Shown here: one piece after another, positions 55,650 through 64,000 of the stretch
How the letters are laid out: each line of letters starts with the position of its first letter
Numbering within the stretch: position 1 is the stretch's first letter
Assembly (NCBI GenBank): GCA_964016885.1
Contig: OZ024742.1
Coordinates: forward strand, 120,160,870-120,224,869
Reading direction: 5' to 3'
Length of the DNA: 64,000 nucleotides
From: Eledone cirrhosa
Taxonomy: Eukaryota > Mollusca > Cephalopoda > Octopoda > Eledonidae
Translations under genes and position numbers: made by a program
The notes under the pieces: generated by a model
The model's database searches: none
Seen by the model: the letters and a program-made list of their open reading frames with translations, nothing else
What the model was told of the DNA's origin: nothing

Positions 55650-55915
55650 TGTTAGTAAGAAGAGAGAGAGAAGTGATTTAAGAGTGTCTCAGTGAAGGAT
55701 ACATGAAAATGGCCAACTTTGAGAGTAGAGACTTCTATAGTAGCAGTAAAAAAGGAGAAAAACATGATGTCTATGGGTCTATGGGGTAGAGGCTGGAGTG
55801 AGCCTGTGAGCAACTTCACACCAATCAGTTGAATGTCCTTTCTTTGAATATGGTCTAATATATCTGCATGTGTAGCAGTACTATCCCAGATGTAACAGCA
55901 GTATACATTGTACAT
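55650..55915 (-). pseudogene. Jockey/CR1-like LINE C-terminal fragment
   Basis: Minus strand: CCYIWDSTATHADILDHIQR then KDIQLIGVKLLTGSLQPLPH, matching the ..CSHxWxxSAxThxxLLDRIQxRAIxLIG..LTSSLQPLSHRR block after the RT of these LINEs. The frame is open over 87 codons but lacks all catalytic motifs. Confidence 0.7.
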
Positions 55916-56379
55916 TTCACTTTAGATTTGTAAAGAATTAGTAATTGTTGACAACTGAAGTATTTTCTGGTTCTGAAGGGAAAGACCAGTCTTTGAAATA
56001 CAAGCTTTACTATAATGAGGGTGTATGTGTTCCAGGACAGATCCTAGTATTTGTAGCAACCTTAAAGATGATGATCAACGAGAGTTGTATGAGGACATCA
56101 TTAAGTCACCCATCAGGAAGAAACAAGTATGATGTGCTATTGATGTATTGAGTGGTGCTGAGTGCTGCCCAGACTACCAAACTTTATCACTATGGTCAAC
56201 ATCTCAAAGAAACACAGAATATGTTTACAAGTCTAAATTGTTCGAAAACGAATTACAATCATAATACTAAGAGTGACCACCATGAATCTGCTATTGACTG
56301 GCATTATACAACAATGCCTGAAATCTACAGCTTTGGACAATCAAAACATAGAAATGGCTGAATGAGGTTCAAAAACCTC
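55916..56379. other. Open AT-rich stretch of unknown nature, probably 5' part of the next LINE relic
   Basis: Two adjacent open stretches (55945-56151, 56152-56361) read VLSAAQTTKLYHYGQHLKET and similar. I do not recognise them. Confidence 0.3.
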
Positions 56380-57190
56380 ATCTACAGCTAGAGATATCTC
56401 TTCTCAGAGCAGATGGGGGAAACATTGATCACAAATGAGATTTTTAAACAGTGGGCTGGAAATTTCAATGTTACCTTAAACTATCTCTCATCCATTAATG
56501 ATGAAGCCAAGTTTTCAGTAACAAACACTGGATGTCTCTCTAACAATGATTGAGACCTGAAAAGCAATCTGTCTCATCTTCAGTGGGAAATTTAAACATC
56601 AGTCCTGATTGATAAGCACCATCAGCTATTTCTAATCCTGTGACAACAGATGGTCCATCAACATAATAACCATTGAAGTATCTCCTTGCTCTCATCGCTG
56701 GTAAGATATTTGCCAGAATCCTGTTAAACTAGCTCACACGTTTCTTTGATCAGGGACATATACCAGAGAAATAATATAGATTTTGGAGGAAGCAGAAACT
56801 GTAACAGTTTAATAGATGTGGTGCTTGATGAAAGTCAGATGCAAGAGAAACACCTAGAGCAGTACTATGACATATTTACTACACCTATACCAATCAAACC
56901 AAAGCATAAATACTAACAGCAGATGTGGTCTGTATTAGATTATGGCCATTCAACGTGCTTACATATGTTCATCTCCATAGTGCAGCAATTCTGTGAAAAC
57001 TTACAGGCAGGATTCCAGAAAAACAGAAAGGCATCAGAAACACAATCTCAAATGGTTTTGGCAATGATATTATCTCAGTTTTATGTTTTCTGCAATGTAT
57101 GTTGACTGATGTTTTTGGAGATGGTGATATTGGAATTGGCATCAGATATTAAATTGTCTAAAATTACCCTATCGGTAATCATTTTATTTC
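56380..57190 (+). pseudogene. LINE reverse transcriptase relic (..LTDxFxDGDIGIxIRY family)
   Basis: Fragments in order: KQWAGNFNVTLNYLSSINDE (pre-RT block), then STHNNHxSISLLSSLVRYLP-type RT block 1, then DVVLDESQMQEKHLEQYYDI and FTT. LHMFISIVQQFCENLQAGFQ and MVLAMILSQFYVFCNVC follow. It ends CMLTDVFGDGDIGIGIRY (57092-57150), a signature of a LINE RT common in invertebrates. The (F/Y)xDD and most catalytic residues are lost and many stops are present. Confidence 0.65.
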
Positions 57191-57385
57191 TCTGGAGGTC
57201 AACCTCACTTGGATTTAAATTCAAAACGTAAAAAGATGAAAGCATTTAGTGTTCTTCACCTTCTGCCAATCCCACCACCTGTCTTTTTCACAATAATATA
57301 TATATATTTCTTCTACTGACATAAGATCATAAATTTGCAAAAGAAGTACAGTTGGTTGAATTAACATCTAAATCTCCTTAGAAAT
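57191..57385. other. No recognised gene
   Basis: AT-rich; TA tract at 57296-57307. Confidence 0.4.
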
Positions 57386-57387
57386 AA

Positions 57388-57515
57388 CTTTATCAATCAT
57401 GAAATGATGAAAGAAACAGTTAACCCCAGTAGGTTTTGAACTGTTAATGTAGAGAGATAAAACTACATACTTGTAAGATTCTCAATGCTATTTCTGCCAA
57501 CTCAATCATTCATTT
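57388..57515 (-). mobile_element. Diverged SINE head
   Basis: AACAGTTAACCCCAGTAGGTTTTGAACTG..CAATGCTATTTCTGCCAAC is the reverse complement of a decayed B box, body and A-box side. Confidence 0.55.
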
Positions 57516-58319
57516 CTGCTCTATACCAATAATATCAACCAACTAAATGTCATTTGCTTATGTTACATGAGTCCTTCAAGTAATAGTCAATACTGTCTGT
57601 ATTTCACTTTAAATAAGTTTGTGGACAATCAACTAATATATCAAAATGTTAAAAAGGTTGGATTAAAAATTAACTGTAATAACAACATATAGCTCAAGAA
57701 AATGATCATCAATCAAAACATTAATCTAACAGTGAGGTCAATCTTTATTAAGAAAAGTCAGAGTTCCTAGATAAATTGTGAACCCAAAGGTTAATATTAA
57801 TAACATGTTCAATATAATCATTCATTCCTTGTCACTAATACACCCGGCCTGACAAAAAAAATGTACTCATCTACTGAAGATATTTTGATCGCTATTGCCT
57901 CATATCACCCTGAGCAATAATGTATTAAATACCAAGAAATTATCATTTGAAGATGAGTTTAATAATAGAACACTCATTTTGAATAATCTTACTGACAGAA
58001 ACTTAAGTCATTGTTCATAGAGATTAGTGATGCCACATAACAGAGAAATAGAAAATATCGGTAACAGCTGACACTTTCACTTATAACTTACTTTTTCTAA
58101 TAAATCAAATATTTTTCTATCAACAGAAGTCCTGGCTTTCATACTAAAAATAGAAAGGTGATATAGCATGGTCTCGTATCAGGAGAAGAAAAAAAACATT
58201 AATTTCTCTTAAACATGGAGAGAAAATACCAAAGATCATTGAATTTATATAAGAATTATAAAACTAAATTAATGTTTTATACTTGTATTTTTAGATGACT
58301 TGCTAGAGTAACATGCAAT
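57516..58319. other. No recognised gene
   Basis: AT-rich. Confidence 0.45.
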
Positions 58320-58321
58320 AA

Positions 58322-58512
58322 CTAGACTATAAATTGGCTGTGATTATGTAGCTAAAACACTACATGGACTATAAATTGGCTGTGATTATGTAGCTAAAAC
58401 TCTACATGGACTATAAATTGGTTGTGATTATGTAACTAAAATGCTACATGGACTATATACTGGCTGTGATAATGTAGCTAAAAATACTAGATGGACTATA
58501 TACTGGTTGCAT
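58322..58512 (+). repeat. Tandem repeat, 42-bp unit, about 4.5 copies
   Basis: GACTATAAATTGGCTGTGAT then TATGTAGCTAAAACxCTACATG repeats with a 42-bp period. The last two units have ATATACTGG. The array directly abuts a LINE fragment. Confidence 0.9.
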
Positions 58513-58524
58513 GGTAGTGTAACA

Positions 58525-58875
58525 TGAGATGTGGCTGCAGAGGACATGTGCAAACTGGGGAGAAATGAAGCAACCATACCTCATTGTGAGAGAAAGGCAG
58601 AGTTTGGACAAGTTGAGAGGAATCCGAGGTGGTGTGTAGGAGAGAGACTGTGTTGGTATGGACATTTGATATGCATAGATGGTGATGGCTGGGTGAAGAA
58701 GTGCCAGGAAATCCCAGCAGCATGTAACCACAGTAGAGGTAGACTGAGAAGACCTGGGCAGAGGTTGTGAGAGCTGACCTCGCATCACTGAAACTCACAG
58801 AGGAGATGATGAAGAAACACGATGAGTGGAGAGATGACCTGTTCAACCCATGCAAACATGTAAAAACGCTGATGA
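58525..58875 (+). pseudogene. LINE C-terminal fragment, second family
   Basis: AAEDMCKLGRNEATIPHCER, then GERLCWYGHLICIDGDGWVK and KCQEIPAACNHSRGRLRRPG to a TGA at 58768-58770. Then ELTSHH in frame fragments, CCCATGCAAACATG and a short GATGATGA. It is homologous to 17045-17375 (same WVKKCQE block) and more distantly to copies A-D. Confidence 0.75.
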
Positions 58876-59690
58876 TGAAACAATACTCTGGGAAAAAGAT
58901 GCTCTATTTTAACTAAACTTATGTGTGTGTGTTGATTAGTGATCTTATGAACATTCAGGCAGAACTTCAGAGTAACAGGATGCTGGCTCAACCTTCATAA
59001 AATTATTCATGTCTACTATGATATTAAATACTTGTTCTCAAAACTATCAATATTATCTATAAATATACACAAAATAGATGGGCTTTCGCCTGGTTATTGT
59101 TTACAAATCTTTGTTCAAAAGTCTTTGGTGATCTTGGGGCTAGGATAGAAGACTCTTGCTCAAGATGCCATGCAGTGATACTGAATCTACAATCAGGTTG
59201 CTACTAATCAAGCTTCTTAGCCACATAAGCATGTCTGCATACATCTTAATGTCATTTATGGACATTGTTACTGAGCTAGAATTTACATGTGGGTTACTGG
59301 CTGGATTCTCACTCATCAACATCAATAGATTTTGATTTGTTTTTGTTTATTTGTTCTGGTACGGATCTGTCATATTGGCAGAAGAACTCCTTCAGGGCAT
59401 TTTGAAATTTCATTTAATTTGTGAAGCATGAATCTCCAAGATCTAATGAAGATCTGATTGGCCATATGTCCTTCAACAGAATTTAAATAAACGGCAGGGA
59501 ATAATAAATAGTGTTGGGATCCACTACAATATTAGGGAGTTAGTTCCTTAGTGTTTGACTTAAATGAATGAAATTTAATCAGCAGAGAAATTATAAATAA
59601 AAGTGATGACATCTAGTAAATGTGGCTGTAATTACTTGCTATTTTTATAATTTATTTTTAAATATGATTAATCTAATAACTCAGCAGTAG
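58876..59690. other. No recognised gene
   Basis: AT-rich. Confidence 0.45.
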
Positions 59691-59699
59691 AGTGATTAA

Positions 59700-59892
59700 C
59701 TCTTAATATCCTGTAGTGATTTAGCAGAAAATATCTAAAGACCGGTTTATTACTTCAAATTTTTAGAGGAAATTTATTAGTGAACAGATTGTTGTGAAAA
59801 TCTGCAGTAAAAAATCCTTTTTAATGTGACAGAGTGCTGTTTTATACTTTTCAAGAATGCATCGCTATTGTGGTTTCATGTGATACAGGAGG
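59700..59892. mobile_element. TTAA-flanked MITE, 193 bp
   Basis: Starts CTCTTAATATCCTGTAGTGA after TTAA (59696-59699) and ends TGTGATACAGGAGG before TTAA (59893-59896). The reverse complement matches the units near 37690-37760 (ATCCTGTACCACATGAAACCGC). Confidence 0.7.
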
Positions 59893-59934
59893 TTAAGAAT
59901 TATACATGAAACTCTTTATTTTGAACCCTATTAT

Positions 59935-60060
59935 TTTTTGGTCAAGGTCAACTTTGCCTTTCCTTTTGGAACCAATAAAGTAACAGGTGTTGCTATATAA
60001 CTGACTGCTCCTCCTCAATTGCTGGCTTTGAGCCAAAATTAGAAATCTTCATTTTCTGGA
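59935..60060 (+). mobile_element. SINE 3' part, diverged
   Basis: GGTCAAGGTCAACTTTGCCTTTCC, GGAACCAATAAAGTAACAGG, CTCCTCCTCAATTGCTGGCTTTGAGCCAAAATTAG. Confidence 0.65.
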
Positions 60061-61915
60061 AGATATTTTACAATGAGAACAGAGAGAAAACTTGGGAAGA
60101 AGGCATTAATAGGTGAGAAAGAAGCAAAATTCTTTACAATTAGTAAAATACAAAGGTTTTCACAGTGATATTAATAATGATATAGGTTAATATAAAAATA
60201 ATAAGTTAAATGAATTAAACTGAATATCGATGTTTGACTGAATGGTTTAGAAGCTTCCTCTGCATTTATAAGGTTGAGTCATTGATCCTACTACACGGTA
60301 CCTTCAGTAAATATCTTCTCCCATAGCCACGTATTAAAAGAAGCCATAAATTAACTCAAACCATGCCATATGTAAGAAATTAGATACTTGGAAACTATGT
60401 GAAGGCCCATCAAATGGACTGTGTGTGTGATTTTTAAGACACAACACTGTCACACAATATCACACTAAATTTGCCTGAAGATTATGCTAAGAATATGTGT
60501 CTGTAGAATACTCAGTTACTTATATTACAGAACAAATAACTGCATTAATTGAACAACTGGAAGATTCATATATTGAAATCAATATGCAAGTTTATCAGCT
60601 TAAACATGAAGTCCTCATAGAATATTCAGGTTTTCTGTGATTGATAAATATGAAAAAAGTTCCAGAAAGATGCAGTTTTCTGTGTTTAGTAATAGAATGT
60701 GGGCAGTGAAATGCAGATATAATGGGAAAGAAGAGGAAAATGGATTGAGTTGGCTAGATAATAGCTACTGTATGATATAGATTTCTTTTCCTGATTGCAA
60801 AGGAAACCTCCTAACCACTCATTCAAGCACACAACTTTGGTCATTATTATTTCCTTTAAACATTTGACATTTTATTTAGCTGGTTCTACAGGTTTCCACT
60901 TATAATTCCCTTTTATTTCTTGGAATATCAATTTGTTAACACCAATGTCTCTGAGGGTAAATTTAATACAGTCCCTAACGGCCAATATAATCTATTTATT
61001 TCCATTGTAGATAGTAATATGTTGATAGCTACATAGAAAGAATGCAACTGCAATAGTAACAATGTGATATCTGCATTAAGAAACTTGTCACATATATTTT
61101 TTATGATAGCTGTTAATTTACACACTTCATGCTCTTAATCCAATTGCTTCCTTTATTGCAAAAATCTACAAAAAGCAACACTACAGCAAACTTCTTTCTT
61201 TCTTCTACAGAGCTGAATAGGCAATATCTTAAATATCAACTGTCTTTTCCGACACAAATGAGCAGAAATCAGCAATTCTACTTTGAGGTTGTTCCAAAGT
61301 TCTTATCAAATGGCACAATTCAAATAGATGTAGTACATTGTGGAAAAGTAAAATGCCTTTTAAAACATGAGGTAGAGCCATTAATGTAGAAGGATAATCA
61401 TGTTATTGAATGGCAAACTTTATTAGAAATGTGACTCTTTTTCTTAGCAGGAAGAATACACTCTTAAGAACAATTACACCCATTGCAATATGAAGTATGA
61501 AAATCTAACAAATATGCTAAAAAGAATTTAAAAAAAAAAAAAAAAAAAAATTCCAAAATTGTTCAATAATGTGAGCTCTGAGCACACTTATTTTGGTTTA
61601 ATTTATTAAGTTAGAATAATTCAAATACAAAATTACATCCATAAATTTCTTCAAAATTTTGACATTTATAAAAGAATGAGGAAAATAGTTTAGGATGTTT
61701 TTAGAAAATAGCATATGCGTTATATGTGACATATTCAAGGATGTTAGATATTATAATGACATTTCACAGATAATTCATTTAACTCATGAATTCATTCAGC
61801 CAATTAAAATGGCTGTGTGTGTGAAATAAATTCTTAAATTGGTTAAGAGAACAATGTTTAAAATATCTTTTATTTAGGAAGATTTACAGCTAATAATACA
61901 ATCAAGCTATTCCCT
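60061..61915. other. No recognised gene; A-run at 61530-61550
   Basis: AT-rich. The open stretch at 61129-61389 shows no known motif. Confidence 0.45.
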
Positions 61916-61955
<40 letters not shown>

Positions 61956-61994
61956 ACACACACATATATGTATACATGTATGTATACATATATG

Positions 61995-62078
<84 letters not shown>

Positions 62079-62122
62079 TATATATATATACACATATATA
62101 TACACATATATATACCCACAAG

Positions 62123-62158
<36 letters not shown>

Positions 62159-62215
62159 CATATATACACACACATATATATAAACATATATATATATATA
62201 TACAAACATGTAAGT
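61916..62215. repeat. Compound (TA)n/(CA)n/(GTAT)n microsatellite, about 300 bp
   Basis: Mixed TATATA, CACACA, ACATATATAT and GTATACAT tracts. All open frames here translate to Tyr/Ile/Cys/Val repeats and are not genes. Confidence 0.95.
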
Positions 62216-62239
62216 ATATCTGTATCTGTGTGTGTATAT

Positions 62240-62302
62240 ATATATAAACCCATGCTATGGTGGAAAATGGACGTTAAACGAAGATGATGATGATGATGAT
62301 AC
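62240..62302 (-). repeat. LINE-tail fragment with (GAT)n
   Basis: AAACCCATGCTATGGTGGAAAATGGACGTTAAACGAAG then GATGATGATGATGATGAT: only the last 60 bp of the family. Confidence 0.75.
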
Positions 62303-62389
62303 ATACACACATACATACATACACACAAACATACACAATGGTTTCCCATGTCAGAGCTGACATACAAATGTTGATTATGAATGTCGTTT

Positions 62390-63180
62390 TTTGAAGTTAT
62401 GTGGGGGCTGACATTGCTTTAGACAGTTTACAGTTGATTATAGACACACAAGACATGTACATAGGGGGTGGGAGAAAAGAAAATAAGTTGTAAAGGAGCC
62501 AATGTAGTAAAGTGACAAAGGAGACAAAATAAAAGAAAGTTAAGAAGTGGTGGGTGTTGCATTGTTGTTTTGTAGCTCCAGGTGAGCTTTGCACGAATAA
62601 ATCAACAATTAAAAGCAATTTAGCCATGATTCTGCCATCTTATTTCCAGAAATTGTATATCTAGGACTACATTATCCTACACGTTCTTCCATTTTTAAGA
62701 TGGTTGGGTATGATTTGAGAGATTTGACTGCTGTTTCTAACAGGTCATGTGACCATGAAGAGTGGCTAATTGGAGGTGGCATGATATCAGCAAGAGAGAG
62801 GAAAGGAAAATACATTTGTGGGTCATCGGTTGAATAGCCTTGGTTAAGGTCTAAAATGTCTGTGTGTATACAGATAGCAATGTCTTAGATGTTATGAGCA
62901 GTAAATCATTGAAGGTTTTACCTGAGATTTCTAATGAGTTATTAGTTACTCTGAAGTAAAGTACTTTGCAGCTGTGAAGAGAAAGGTCAGTCTTTTGTAT
63001 ATTGAAGTTGTTCATTAAGGAGAAGGAATGAGGTGTTCTGTTTTCTTGATGTGAGCAGAGATTCTCTTGTTGCTGTTGGAGGAGACAAGATTTACCTGAC
63101 CCCATTGGAGGAAGTCTTCATGAAGCCAGTACAGATTTGGTGTATGTGTATTGGATGATACAATTGTTGTACAGTCTGAT
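62390..63180 (-). pseudogene. Jockey/CR1-like LINE relic, highly decayed
   Basis: Minus strand: LHEDFLQWGQVNLVSSNSNK (63140-63075), matching the DLxxIxxWGxxNLVxFNxxKT motif after YADD, then NNFNIQKTDLSLHSCKVLYF and SGKTFNDLLLITSKTLLSVY. After an unreadable gap, YNLFSFLPPPMYMSCVSIIN and [11 protein letters not shown] (to 62397) resemble the WNxLPxxxxP..YNLQxFKSNVHR C-end. The order and spacing fit one LINE. Confidence 0.55.
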
Positions 63181-63189
63181 ATGACAGAA

Positions 63190-63246
63190 ATAATAATTGT
63201 TTCTACTTTAGGCACAAGGCCAGCAATTAACCAGTGCATTACTATA
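63190..63246 (-). mobile_element. SINE 3' end fragment
   Basis: AATAATTGTTTCTACTTTAG and GCACAAGGCCAGCAATTAACCAGTGCATTACT: the last 55 bases of the family. Confidence 0.8.
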
Positions 63247-63350
63247 ATGATGTGTGATGATACTCTATAGCAAATCCAACCAACCAATGCTAATATTAAA
63301 AAGTGAACTTTAAAACGTTATTGCCTTTGCATCCACACATGCAAATTAAG

Positions 63351-63474
<124 letters not shown>

Positions 63475-63477
63475 TTT

Positions 63478-63553
63478 AACTCCGACGGCAGAGCTCAAGC
63501 CGTTTCGATGGCTATATAGCCGTCGAAACGGCTTGAGCTCTGCCGTCGGGGTC
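63478..63553. repeat. GC-rich palindrome, 68-bp near-perfect core
   Basis: CCGACGGCAGAGCTCAAGCC..GTTTCGA (63482-63508) is exactly reverse-complemented by 63523-63549. The centre TGGCTATATAGCCG is itself self-complementary except one T/G pair. ACT/GGGT extends the stem with one mismatch. It contains GAAAC on both strands. Confidence 0.95.
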
Positions 63554-63640
63554 CTACTTGTTCCTATTACCCACTCTACTACCCTAAGTATTGAGTAGTC
63601 TGGTGCGTTATGGTCCATCTGGTCCTTTACCACACTTCCT
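63554..63640 (-). other. Unidentified element flank, possibly coding
   Basis: The minus strand reads MVKDQMDHNAPDYSILRVVE then WVIGTSRTPTAELKPF into the palindrome. It may belong to the same retroelement remnant. No domain recognised. Confidence 0.3.
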
Positions 63641-63643
63641 TCG

Positions 63644-63644
<1 letters not shown>

Positions 63645-63696
<52 letters not shown>
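63645..63696. repeat. (TA)n microsatellite
   Basis: About 26 TA units. Confidence 0.97.
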
Positions 63697-63701
<5 letters not shown>

Positions 63702-64000
63702 TTAAAGCTATACTTCCCTACATATCTCTAAGTAAAATCAAAAAGAATCAATAATGATGAGATTCTAAGTTGAGATCAATAGATATATAAAAATTAACAA
63801 TAGTCAGTATCTGGTAAGTACATGTAGGATGGAGACGCTCCTTGTGTTGTACATGGTAGGAACAATTTGTAGTTATGTGGTTTCCATCACATTCATAATA
63901 CATCCTAGATCAAAGATAACACATAAAAGACATTGAATATAGCAACAAAGGGTTGAAAGTGCATGAGAAAACTGCTTTGTATTTAGGGGATTGGGTGAAG
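63697..64000. other. No recognised gene
   Basis: AT-rich to the window end. Confidence 0.45.

Noticed and set aside
61902..62367. Several Tyr/Ile/Cys/Val-rich open frames, one resembling a membrane protein
   Set aside because: They translate a TA/CA/GTAT microsatellite.

Overview
The window looks like a gene-poor stretch of a cephalopod (most likely octopus) nuclear genome. The evidence is AT-rich DNA with almost no long reading frames, many CA/TA/GA/GAT microsatellites, and several repeat families that I recognise from octopus and squid genomes: tRNA-derived SINEs ending in ..AAAGTAGAAACAATT, the CATCATCAT..CCATGCTAGCATGG family, and LINE 3' ends encoding ..RRLRWYGHVMRM. The species cannot be fixed from the sequence alone. 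I see no complete cellular gene, no rRNA, no functional tRNA gene, no CRISPR array and no bacterial-style operon.

Layout. 1-650 may hold the last exons and 3' end of a cellular gene, with a poly(A) signal. 650-11.6 kb carries small DNA-transposon derivatives (piggyBac-type, TA-flanked), a textbook non-autonomous Helitron (3529-4385), and several SINEs. A CpG-richer patch at 10.78-11.11 kb is the only promoter or first-exon candidate. 11.6-21 kb has a hammerhead-like palindrome, a decayed LINE with a C-terminal zinc finger (12.3-13.3 kb), LINE 3' ends and SINEs. 21.7-25.95 kb is a nearly complete but frameshifted Penelope-like retroelement: N-terminal region, RT with YLDD, GIY-YIG endonuclease and a possible 3' hammerhead motif. 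It is followed by a long palindrome carrying a nested SINE. 26.77-29.9 kb holds a young LINE copy and then a SINE that has expanded internally into two minisatellites (about 53 units of 25 bp, then about 16 units of 19 bp). 30-40 kb has a decayed cellular-type pseudogene, a Jockey/CR1-like LINE relic, a head-to-head pair of LINE copies, and a heptamer (TAAAAAA)n array inside a MITE. 40-64 kb is mainly old repeats: SINEs, a 100-bp mariner-type MITE, the C-terminus of a mariner transposase cut by a SINE, three or four LINE relics, long GA/TA tracts and a 68-bp GC-rich palindrome.

How the parts relate. The recognisable proteins are all mobile-element proteins, and almost all carry stops or frameshifts. 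The LINE copies share a 3' tail ending in (GAT)n with many tail-only copies, which suggests trans-mobilisation or extreme 5' truncation. SINEs sit inside older elements with visible target-site duplications and give relative ages. The most unusual signals are the minisatellite that grew out of the B-box part of a SINE, and the palindromes and PLE 3' end that carry hammerhead-like cores.
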